Shown: one piece after another, positions 24,647 to 31,666 of the stretch | Position numbering within the stretch: the stretch's first letter is position 1 | Layout of the letters: each line of letters opens with the position of its first letter | NCBI GenBank assembly: GCA_018238625.1 | Contig: JABCSY010000026.1 | Location: 1-43,104, forward strand | Source: Promethearchaeota archaeon | Lineage (GTDB): Archaea; Asgardarchaeota; Lokiarchaeia; Sigyniarchaeales; SOKP01 | DNA length: 43,104 nt | Reading direction: 5' to 3' | Notes under the pieces: generated by a model | Database searches by the model: none | What the model was told of the DNA's origin: nothing | What the model saw: only the letters and a program-made list of their open reading frames with translations | Position numbers and translations under genes: made by a program

Positions 24647-26803
24647 TTAAATCTTAAAAACAACTTCTTTGGTCAAGCTATCGAGTTTCATTAACTTTTG
24701 GTAGATAAAGGTTCTAACCTTCTCAGGAGTTATTTTTGGGTTGTTGAATACTAAATCTTGTACTACGGTATGATATTTCTGGCTTTTTTTTGCCAATTTT
24801 CTATGGAGGTCATTCTTGTCGTCGTATAATGGTATTGGAAAAGAGAAAGGTCTTTTATGAATGTGTCTACTCGATTTTATGAGCTTAATGTTTTTCGAAA
24901 GTATTGGAGAATTGAAAATTGCCGATAAATAATGCGCCTCGTTCTGTGAATCGGTGGAATAATAGTAATTTTCTGAACAAATAACTATTTCCTTTTCTTC
25001 GTTATCGATAACTGCCGATTTCAGACGGGAACCACTCGCGTTGTATACGACGATATATTGTTTATTATTAATTTGTTTCGTTAATTTATTCCAATAATTC
25101 AAATTTGAAAAAAGATTATCGATCTCGCTCGTTTCTGCTTTGTTTTCTTGGTAAAATTTATTAAGCTCATTGTAAAATTCTAAAGCTCTTGGATTATTCT
25201 TAAGGAAGGTCTCATCGAATTCAAAATTCTCGTTAATTGGCAAAAAAACGCGTTTAAATCGCTTTATACTAAATGGTATTAAATCTTTGTTTAAAAAAGC
25301 CTTAAAATTGAATTTGTTTTCAATTATTTTATTTTGAAAAGAATACCTCCAATTTTTCTTAGCGCGTAATTTAACTTCAGGATCGGAAGAAATCTGTAGA
25401 TATTTTTCATTTTCTTCGTCTATTTTAAAGAATACAAGCGCTCGAGGTACCAAAGTCGCCCCTTGAAAGAACTTACGCCTGTATTGACTTTCTGAAAGCG
25501 CATTTAAGAACTTTAGATCTTGTTCTGGTAAAATAATTTTTGCTCCCTTCTCGTCGAATGCTAAGCTAGAGTAAGTTGTTGTCCGCTGAAGTTCAAGAAT
25601 GCTATCGTAAATTTTAGTCTTAATTGGATATTTTTCGGAAATTGGAATTTCCGAACTTCTACCGATATATTTCGCTTTTAGACAGATATGCTCTACGTTA
25701 AAGAAATAATTGTTAGGAAAATCCCAAATTTCAATCTTATTAAAAACTGAAAACGCGCGGAACTTATAACAATGATCTCCGTTTAAAATGCTCTTAGTAA
25801 GAACAAAGAATATGCTTCCTCCAATTTTTAAGAATGCTAGAGGGATCGCGTAAAAGAAAACTGCTGCTAGTTCAATGTGGGTTATGTATTGACTTTTGGG
25901 TTTAATTCCTAATGTTTCAGATAGCGTTCTAATCTTTATTTGATACTCCTTATTGATAATGTCTTTATAAGTTAACCACGGAGGGTTTCCAATAACTAAG
26001 TCAAACGATTGATAAAGCTCCGATAAATTTACCTTTAGGTTTTTTTTGTTCTGGTCGGGAAAAAGAGCGTTTATTAGAAAAATATTTATTTTGGGGAGTT
26101 TATCATTTTCTGCATCGTAATAATCGAAAAGTAACAATAATATATTTACCTTAGCTGTTAAAGTTGCTAATAGGTTAATATCAAAGCCGTAAATATTTTC
26201 AATCGCATTAAATTTTACATTTTTTTTAGCGTTGGAATTGAGGATTTTAATAATGATCTCTATTAAAAAACCACCAGAACCGCAAGATGGATCTAAAGTC
26301 TTTGCTCCCATTTCGTAAAAATCGTCAATCATTTTTTTAGCAAGTTCAGGTGGAGTATAAAATTCTCCTAATTTGTGCCTTGTTATAATAAAGAAAACTT
26401 GCTGATACAATTTTTGGAAGAGATCGTGATAAGCAAAACGAGAATCTTTTAACAATATGTGTATCTGGTTAATAACATCTTTTTTGAGATCTGGACAAAA
26501 AAAATATTCTAATTCACTCAAGTTATGATCATGATAATAATTTTTAAAACTTTCTTTTCCTTGAGCATTTAATTTTCTCGCTACTAAAAGCTTTAGAATA
26601 AGTGCGAAATAGGAATGTTTTAGAAAAAGAGAATGATCAATATCATTTCCATAAATGCGCTTAAAAATCGATTTCCAAAGCCGATATTTCTTTTGAAACT
26701 CTAATTCGACTATTTTCGCTTGTTTTTCAAGAAAATTAGTGATCTCGCTATAAATATTTGAGCCTATTCCAAATAGTTCAGAAATCTTTTTTGAATCAAT
26801 TAT
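24647..26803 (-). CDS. N6-adenine DNA methyltransferase (type IIG/Eco57I-like)
   Basis: S-adenosylmethionine-dependent adenine methylase. GEFYTPPELAKKMID precedes motif I, LDPSCGSGGFLIEI, and motif IV is VIGNPPWLTYKD; the C-terminal half contains a TaqI-like specificity region (SSRHIHKRPFSFPIPLYD). No nuclease motif is seen, and no partner nuclease or specificity gene is adjacent. An ordinary start call would be TTG 26521 (624 residues), but the frame stays open for another 94 codons encoding a clearly conserved-looking N-terminus (LEFQKKYRLWKSIFKRIYG, then FLKHSYFALILKLLVA, the helical segment typical of these enzymes). No ATG/GTG/TTG occurs there; ATA 26803 or ATT 26800, right after an in-frame TAA, are the candidates. 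Either a non-standard start is used or the 5' end is damaged. Confidence 0.82.
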   Translation of the reverse strand: MIDSKKISELFGIGSNIYSEITNFLEKQAKIVELEFQKKYRLWKSIFKRIYGNDIDHSLFLKHSYFALILKLLVARKLNAQGKESFKNYYHDHNLSELEYFFCPDLKKDVINQIHILLKDSRFAYHDLFQKLYQQVFFIITRHKLGEFYTPPELAKKMIDDFYEMGAKTLDPSCGSGGFLIEIIIKILNSNAKKNVKFNAIENIYGFDINLLATLTAKVNILLLLFDYYDAENDKLPKINIFLINALFPDQNKKNLKVNLSELYQSFDLVIGNPPWLTYKDIINKEYQIKIRTLSETLGIKPKSQYITHIELAAVFFYAIPLAFLKIGGSIFFVLTKSILNGDHCYKFRAFSVFNKIEIWDFPNNYFFNVEHICLKAKYIGRSSEIPISEKYPIKTKIYDSILELQRTTTYSSLAFDEKGAKIILPEQDLKFLNALSESQYRRKFFQGATLVPRALVFFKIDEENEKYLQISSDPEVKLRAKKNWRYSFQNKIIENKFNFKAFLNKDLIPFSIKRFKRVFLPINENFEFDETFLKNNPRALEFYNELNKFYQENKAETSEIDNLFSNLNYWNKLTKQINNKQYIVVYNASGSRLKSAVIDNEEKEIVICSENYYYSTDSQNEAHYLSAIFNSPILSKNIKLIKSSRHIHKRPFSFPIPLYDDKNDLHRKLAKKSQKYHTVVQDLVFNNPKITPEKVRTFIYQKLMKLDSLTKEVVFKI

Positions 26804-27005
26804 TTTTTATCTTCTCTTCAGTTGTTTTTTATAATAACTATCCGTAGAAAATAAATTAAACTTATCTATAGAAAAATACCAATATTCTAAATAGAGTAGA
26901 AATATTTATATTAAGTATTGGAATTTATAATAATGTTCAAAATTATCTAACTAAGATTACTTAACCAAAATTGACAAAAAAAAAAATAAAAAAAATGTTT
27001 TTAAC

Positions 27006-27863
27006 ATGAGTGGAATAGAAAAAATAGAGGAAGTAATAAGAAAAAATGAGTCGAAAATATTAAAAAGATGGATTAAACTGCAACTTGGGAATATTGACAC
27101 CTTGAGGCGTGATTTAATAAGCGAAGCTGATCTTAGAACTGAATCCGCCACTTTTATGCAAGAATTCACTTTAGCGATTAGGTTTGGAATTAATGAAGAT
27201 ATTACGGGTTCAGAATATAATAAAGTTAGAGAATTTTTGATTAAATTTTGGCGTAGAAGGGCTGCTCAAGGTTTTACTCCTTCAGAAACGGTGACTTTTT
27301 TATTCAGCCTAAAAGAAGCTATTTTACCTTTCATAGAAGAGAGTTATAAAAGTGATGTAGATGCGATGATAGAAAATATTACCGGCCTGAATAACATCTT
27401 GGACAAGTTCGGCCTGCAATCCTTCGAGGAATTCATAAGTGGGCGCGATGAGCTTATTAAAGAGCAAGCAGATTCGATAATCGAACTTTCATTGCCAGTA
27501 ATGAAGCTGTGGGACGATATAGTATCAGTACCAATCATCGGAACACTTGATAGTAGACGCGCTAAATTAGTTACTGAATCCCTTTTAAACAATATCGTTG
27601 AATTCGGTTATAAATACGCAATAATTGACATATCAGGGGTTCCCATAATAGATTCTCAAGTTGCAAATCATTTGCTTAAGACAGTTCGAGGAGTAAAGCT
27701 TTTAGGGGCAAAAGCTATTCTGACTGGAATCCGACCAGAAGTAGCTCAGGTACTGGTTGAGTTGGGAGTTGATCTCAGTGAAGTGATTACGAGCGCTGTT
27801 TTTGCTGGAGGGCTGGAACATGCGTTTAAAAAGCTTGGTTATACTATAGAAAAAAAGAGGTAG
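27006..27863 (+). CDS. rsbR: Stressosome core/sensor protein RsbR
   Basis: 285 residues. The N-terminal ~155 residues form an all-helical sensory domain of the RsbRD type (IRKNESKILKRWIKLQ, then EFLIKFWRRRAAQGFTPSE). The C-terminal ~120 residues are a STAS domain: IPIIGTLDSRRAKLVTESLL, AIIDISGVPIIDSQVANHLL, LTGIRPEVAQVLVELG. In B. subtilis RsbR is phosphorylated by RsbT on two STAS threonines. The first corresponds by eye to Ser in IIDSQVA and is retained; the second position, in the AQT of bacterial homologues, is Val here (AQVLV). It heads a six-gene operon and probably forms the stressosome shell with the next gene's product. Confidence 0.93.
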   Translation: MSGIEKIEEVIRKNESKILKRWIKLQLGNIDTLRRDLISEADLRTESATFMQEFTLAIRFGINEDITGSEYNKVREFLIKFWRRRAAQGFTPSETVTFLFSLKEAILPFIEESYKSDVDAMIENITGLNNILDKFGLQSFEEFISGRDELIKEQADSIIELSLPVMKLWDDIVSVPIIGTLDSRRAKLVTESLLNNIVEFGYKYAIIDISGVPIIDSQVANHLLKTVRGVKLLGAKAILTGIRPEVAQVLVELGVDLSEVITSAVFAGGLEHAFKKLGYTIEKKR

Positions 27864-27870
27864 GTCTTTC

Positions 27871-28266
27871 ATGAGTCAGAGAATTCCTATTATTAAAATA
27901 CGCGAAAATTTAATAGTAACTTTTATCTCTGATATCGACGATTTAGCAGCCTTAAGATTACAAAAAGAATTGACTGAAATGATTCATGAAGAAAATATCT
28001 CTGGAGTAAATGTAACTGGAGTTTTGTTAGATCTGACAATTCTAGATATGGTGGATTCTTTCTTAGGAAGGCTAATATCGAATATCGCACAATCTGCGGC
28101 AACCATGAATGCTAATACGGTTGTTGTTGGAATTCAGCCGGCTGTTGCCATTACTCTCGTCGAAATGGGGCTACAACTGAAGGGTGCCTATACTGCTTTG
28201 AATGTGGATCATGCTTTTGAAATATTAGATGATTTAAAAGCAGAATCGGAGGAGATTGTTGAATAA
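27871..28266 (+). CDS. rsbS: Stressosome scaffold protein RsbS
   Basis: 131 residues, a single STAS domain. The sequence VLLDLTILDMVDSFLGRLIS contains the Asp-Ser-Phe whose Ser is the RsbT phosphorylation site in bacterial RsbS, followed by VVVGIQPAVAITLVEMGL. It lies eight bases after rsbR, with GAGGT/AGGT upstream of the ATG. Together with RsbR it should build the ~1.8 MDa icosahedral complex known from Bacillus, which sequesters RsbT until stress. The 3' end overlaps the following gene by eight bases. Confidence 0.93.
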   Translation: MSQRIPIIKIRENLIVTFISDIDDLAALRLQKELTEMIHEENISGVNVTGVLLDLTILDMVDSFLGRLISNIAQSAATMNANTVVVGIQPAVAITLVEMGLQLKGAYTALNVDHAFEILDDLKAESEEIVE

Positions 28267-28669
28267 ACAGAGATTTTTTGAGAAATACGCAATTGATATC
28301 GAATTTGATCTTGTCAAGATAAGACAAGCTGTTAGAAAAATTTCTAAAGAAATGCAATTTGATATAGTAGCCCAGACTAAACTATTAACTGCTGTTAGCG
28401 AATTAGCGAGAAATGTCTTTGATTACGTTGGAAAAGGCGAGGTCATCGTGGAAGAAGTTGGAGATTCCCTAAAAACAGGTTTAAAAATAACTGTAATAGA
28501 TAATGGTTCAGGCATTCCAGACATTGATCGTGCAATGTCAGGTGGATTTTCTACGAGTAAAGGGCTCGGAAAGGGTTTAAGTGGAACTAAAAAGCTGATG
28601 GATGAATTTTCCATTCAATCAGAAGTGGGAAAAGGTACAGAGGTTGTTATCGTTAAGTGGGTGGCGTAA
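28259..28669 (+). CDS. rsbT: Stressosome switch kinase RsbT
   Basis: 136 residues of the HATPase/GHKL serine-threonine kinase family. Visible: the N box TAVSELARNVFDYVGKGEV, DNGSGIPDID, then GGFSTSKGLGKGLSGTKKLMDEF and the terminal GKGTEVVIVKW. In bacteria RsbT phosphorylates RsbR and RsbS, is released, and activates a phosphatase. GGAGGAG at 28248-28254 favours the second of two adjacent TTG codons (28259), so translation is probably coupled to rsbS. The gene overlaps the start region of the next one by 13 bases. Confidence 0.93.
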   Translation: MNKQRFFEKYAIDIEFDLVKIRQAVRKISKEMQFDIVAQTKLLTAVSELARNVFDYVGKGEVIVEEVGDSLKTGLKITVIDNGSGIPDIDRAMSGGFSTSKGLGKGLSGTKKLMDEFSIQSEVGKGTEVVIVKWVA

Positions 28670-29679
28670 AAACAATAATTATTCATATTAGCGAAAAGCA
28701 CCATGTTGGTATCGCTAGGAGAAGGATTTCTCAATTTGCTAAAGAATTTGGGTTTTTAGATACACAACTTAGCGAAATATCAATTGTAGTTACGGAATTA
28801 GCCGAAAATGCGATCAATCATGGAGTAATCGAAGGTAAAATTACATGCTCGTCATTTGAAGAGGCAAGAAGAAAAGGCATTCAAATAGTTTATGAGGATA
28901 AGGGACCAGGAATCGCAAAAATCGATATAATTATGGAAGATGGATATACAACAATCGGAAGTCTCGGTATAGGTTTAGGAGCGATAAGTAGGCTCATGAG
29001 CGAGTTTAAAATAAGCTCGAGTGCTTCGAAAAAGCAACCAGGGACAATTATAGTCGCTAAAAAATATCTCCCTCTAAAAAAGGATTTAACAGAGGGTCCT
29101 CAAAGAGAGATGATTTTTGGAGTGTTTAGTAGGAGTAAATTAGGCGAATTATACAATGGTGACAGCTACTTTCTAAAACACTTTAATGGTAAGACGATTG
29201 CTGCTGTAATTGATGGTTTAGGGCACGGATTTGAGGCGTTCCAAGCCGCTACAGAAACACGTCTATACTTTTTCGAGAACTATAATAAACCTCTTGAGAA
29301 AATAGTTAATGAGTTACATAAGAGGTTAAGAAAAACTCGTGGAGTTGCTATTTCGATAGCTTTAATTGATGACATTAAAGGTGAATTGGAATATGTAGGA
29401 ATAGGGAATGTCTCAACAAGAATATTTAATTCACCGGCCCCGATAAGACCTCATAATTATAACGGAATTTTAGGTTATGTTATTAGAAATTTTAAAGTGT
29501 CAAAGTATCCTTGGGTTAAAGGAACTGTTATAATAATGACAAGCGATGGGATCTCGGGAAATTACGATCCTGAGAAATATCCGGGTCTTTTTAAACAACA
29601 TCCGATTAAAATTGCTAGTACAATTTTAAAGGAACATGGAAGAGATTACGATGATGCAACTATTTTAGTAGGAGGTTAA
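28657..29679 (+). CDS. Fusion of an RsbT/RsbW-like ATPase and an RsbX-like PP2C phosphatase
   Basis: 340 residues. Residues 1-135 are a second GHKL ATPase domain (VVTELAENAINHGVIEG, EDKGPGI, GYTTIGSLGIGLGAISRLM). Residues 150-340 are a SpoIIE/RsbX-type PP2C phosphatase with metal-binding Asp in AAVIDGLGHGFEAF, TSDGISG and the terminal DYDDATILV. In bacteria RsbX dephosphorylates RsbS/RsbR and resets the stressosome; here it is fused to a kinase-like module, an architecture known from some non-Bacillus stressosome operons. The GTG at 28657 overlaps rsbT. A GGGTGG ribosome-like sequence at 28659-28664 sits inside that overlap, so the true start could be slightly downstream, for example ATA 28675. 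Confidence 0.88.
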   Translation: MGGVKTIIIHISEKHHVGIARRRISQFAKEFGFLDTQLSEISIVVTELAENAINHGVIEGKITCSSFEEARRKGIQIVYEDKGPGIAKIDIIMEDGYTTIGSLGIGLGAISRLMSEFKISSSASKKQPGTIIVAKKYLPLKKDLTEGPQREMIFGVFSRSKLGELYNGDSYFLKHFNGKTIAAVIDGLGHGFEAFQAATETRLYFFENYNKPLEKIVNELHKRLRKTRGVAISIALIDDIKGELEYVGIGNVSTRIFNSPAPIRPHNYNGILGYVIRNFKVSKYPWVKGTVIIMTSDGISGNYDPEKYPGLFKQHPIKIASTILKEHGRDYDDATILVGG

Positions 29680-29684
29680 GAAAA

Positions 29685-30560
29685 ATGGATGAAAAGACTA
29701 ATAACTATAAGGAAAAACTAAAAAAAATTGAAACTCTTTTAGAGCAAGAGACCTTAAAGCGCAAGAAATTGGAGGAAAGATTAAGAATTTCTTTTGACGA
29801 ATTGATCAATTCAAATAAGGAAAATTTATTGACATTGGGAATACAAATCTCATTTCTTCAAAAGGCTCAAGGCAGAGCAGAATTTTACAAAGATTTACTC
29901 TCTCACGACATTAATAACATCTTCCAGAGTATTTTGTCTGGAATACAGCTTAATGAACAATTGCAAAGACGCCCCGATAAATCGGATGTTTCAATAGAAA
30001 GCATGGAAATTGTTAAAGAACAAATCTTCCGAGGAGCAAAGTTAATATCTAATGTGCGAAAGCTCTCTCAACTAGAAGAAGGCGAAATATCGCTTGGAAA
30101 AGTGGATATCTGCAAAATCTTAAAAAAATCCATTATTTCTGTGAAATCCATTCATCTTAAGCGGAACAAAGACATTCAAATCGATTCAGTCGGTAAAGAA
30201 CTTTATGGTCAAGCCAATGATTTTCTAAAGGATGTGTTTGACAACATCTTGATTAATGCGGTAAAACACAATAATAATCCCATGGTTGAAATCAAGATTA
30301 AAATTTCCAGAGAGCAAAAAAATGGAATAAATTATCTTAAAATGGAATTTAAAGATAACGGTATAGGAATAAACGATACTGATAAAGAAGAGATTTTTCT
30401 AAGAGGCGAAGATAAAAGTGTTTATGGAATTGGTTTAGGATTGTCTCTCGTAAAAAAAATTATTAATAGTTATAGCGGAGAAATTTGGGTTGAAGATAGA
30501 GTTAAAGGAGATCGTTCGAAAGGAAGTAATTTTGTTTTGTTAATTCATGAGGTGGATTAA
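29685..30560 (+). CDS. Soluble histidine kinase of the stressosome operon
   Basis: 291 residues without membrane segments or PAS domains: an N-terminal coiled coil (1-60), a dimerisation/phosphotransfer helix pair with probable phospho-acceptor His74 in LLSHDINNIFQSILSG (a D-I-N-N H box unlike the usual H-E-L-R/K-x-P), and a HATPase with NILINAVKHNN, FKDNGIGIND and YGIGLGLSLVKKI. AGGAGGT at 29670-29676 precedes the ATG by eight bases and lies in the end of the previous gene. Its input is presumably the stressosome proteins encoded upstream, since it has no sensory domain, and its output the receiver protein that overlaps its 3' end by 14 bases. Confidence 0.9.
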   Translation: MDEKTNNYKEKLKKIETLLEQETLKRKKLEERLRISFDELINSNKENLLTLGIQISFLQKAQGRAEFYKDLLSHDINNIFQSILSGIQLNEQLQRRPDKSDVSIESMEIVKEQIFRGAKLISNVRKLSQLEEGEISLGKVDICKILKKSIISVKSIHLKRNKDIQIDSVGKELYGQANDFLKDVFDNILINAVKHNNNPMVEIKIKISREQKNGINYLKMEFKDNGIGINDTDKEEIFLRGEDKSVYGIGLGLSLVKKIINSYSGEIWVEDRVKGDRSKGSNFVLLIHEVD

Positions 30561-30945
30561 AACGGAAAGAGTATTCATCGTTGATGACGAACGAGCACTT
30601 CAATTTATTTATAGTGAACTTTTAGAGATAGGTGGTTTTGAGGTAGCTGGTATCGCAGAAAACGGAGAACAAGCCGTTTCCATGTTTAAATCGTTTTCGG
30701 AGAAACCAAAAGTAATTTTAATGGATAACAGAATGCCTAGAAAAACTGGACTTGAAGCTACAAAAGAGATATTAGAAATTGAAGTTAATGTCAAAATAAT
30801 ATTTGTAAGTGCCGATAATAGTATAAAAGAAGAAGCCTTATCTATTGGCGCTTTCAGCTTCTGGGAGAAGCCCTTTGAAATTGACGAGTTATTAGAACAT
30901 ATCAAAAAAGCTATTGTATCTTACGATTCCGCCCTGTCAAATTAA
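30547..30945 (+). CDS. Single-domain response regulator
   Basis: 132 residues, one receiver domain only. Acidic pair in FIVDDER, phospho-acceptor Asp60 in VILMDNRMPRKTG, conserved Ser in IIFVSADNS, and Lys in FWEKPF. The M-P-R-K-T-G loop is as in CheY-like stand-alone regulators, so output is by protein binding. It ends the six-gene stressosome operon. ATG 30547 overlaps the kinase gene; a GAGGTGG sequence sits directly after that ATG, so initiation a few codons later cannot be excluded. Confidence 0.92.
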   Translation: MRWIKTERVFIVDDERALQFIYSELLEIGGFEVAGIAENGEQAVSMFKSFSEKPKVILMDNRMPRKTGLEATKEILEIEVNVKIIFVSADNSIKEEALSIGAFSFWEKPFEIDELLEHIKKAIVSYDSALSN

Positions 30946-31067
30946 TCCTATTAAAAGACACCATTAATCAGGCTAACAAAACTCCATTTTCATAATAATT
31001 ATAGTTTTGAAAATTTAATGATTCGAAAAATACTGATAATAAATTAATAAAATAAAAGTTTATTTAC

Positions 31068-31616
31068 TTACTTGCCGCGCATAAATGACGGGAGCATTAA
31101 GCTAAAGATTTCTGCTATTTTTCTCAGCTTAGCAGCTTCCTTAATTATAGTAATAATCAAAACTGATTTTTCAAGTTCTTCTTTAACTAATGAACCACCC
31201 GAATAAATAGCTTCTTCAGAATTGAAAACTAACAAGTATCTAACGTTAGGATTGTTAATAATACTTACTCCCGTGGTTACTTTTAGGTCGTCGTATACTT
31301 CCAAAAAATCTTTTGGAACGCTACCTCTATCGTTAGTAATTATTAAAATTGGAATACCTTTCTGTGTTAACTTCTTTAATTCGTTAGCGTAAAATTTATC
31401 GATTTTAGGCGAGACAATATTTAACTGTTGTTTTGTCGAGGTAACCAGATTAATTAAACGCTCGTTAACTATATTCTTGCCTTCAGGACCACCTGAAGAC
31501 TCCAAATTTATCATTCCTACTAGCGATAAAACTTTACTCTCTAAATTTTGAACTTCTCTTTTAAGACGGTCGTTGTCAACCCGGAGTTCGATAATTCTAT
31601 CAGACAAATCTATCAA
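31068..31616 (-). CDS. Coiled-coil protein with a PLD-like domain
   Basis: 182 residues. The first ~35 form a leucine-rich coiled coil (DNDRLKREVQNLESKVLSLV). Residues ~60-150 resemble a phospholipase D-type half domain: INLVTSTKQQLNIVSPKID, LKKLTQKGIPILIITNDRG, and VRYLLVFNSEEAIYSGGSL. The last matches the strand of the HKD signature, but the catalytic His and Lys are absent (R-Y-L-L instead of H-x-K). So it is probably a non-catalytic or DNA-contacting member, as in some archaeal TrmB-type regulators. It is the last gene of the minus-strand actin operon, 50 bases after the preceding stop. Confidence 0.65.
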   Translation of the reverse strand: MIDLSDRIIELRVDNDRLKREVQNLESKVLSLVGMINLESSGGPEGKNIVNERLINLVTSTKQQLNIVSPKIDKFYANELKKLTQKGIPILIITNDRGSVPKDFLEVYDDLKVTTGVSIINNPNVRYLLVFNSEEAIYSGGSLVKEELEKSVLIITIIKEAAKLRKIAEIFSLMLPSFMRGK

Positions 31617-31666
31617 CTAATCTTTTTTAATTTTACTTTTTAATATGAATAATTAAATATGATACT

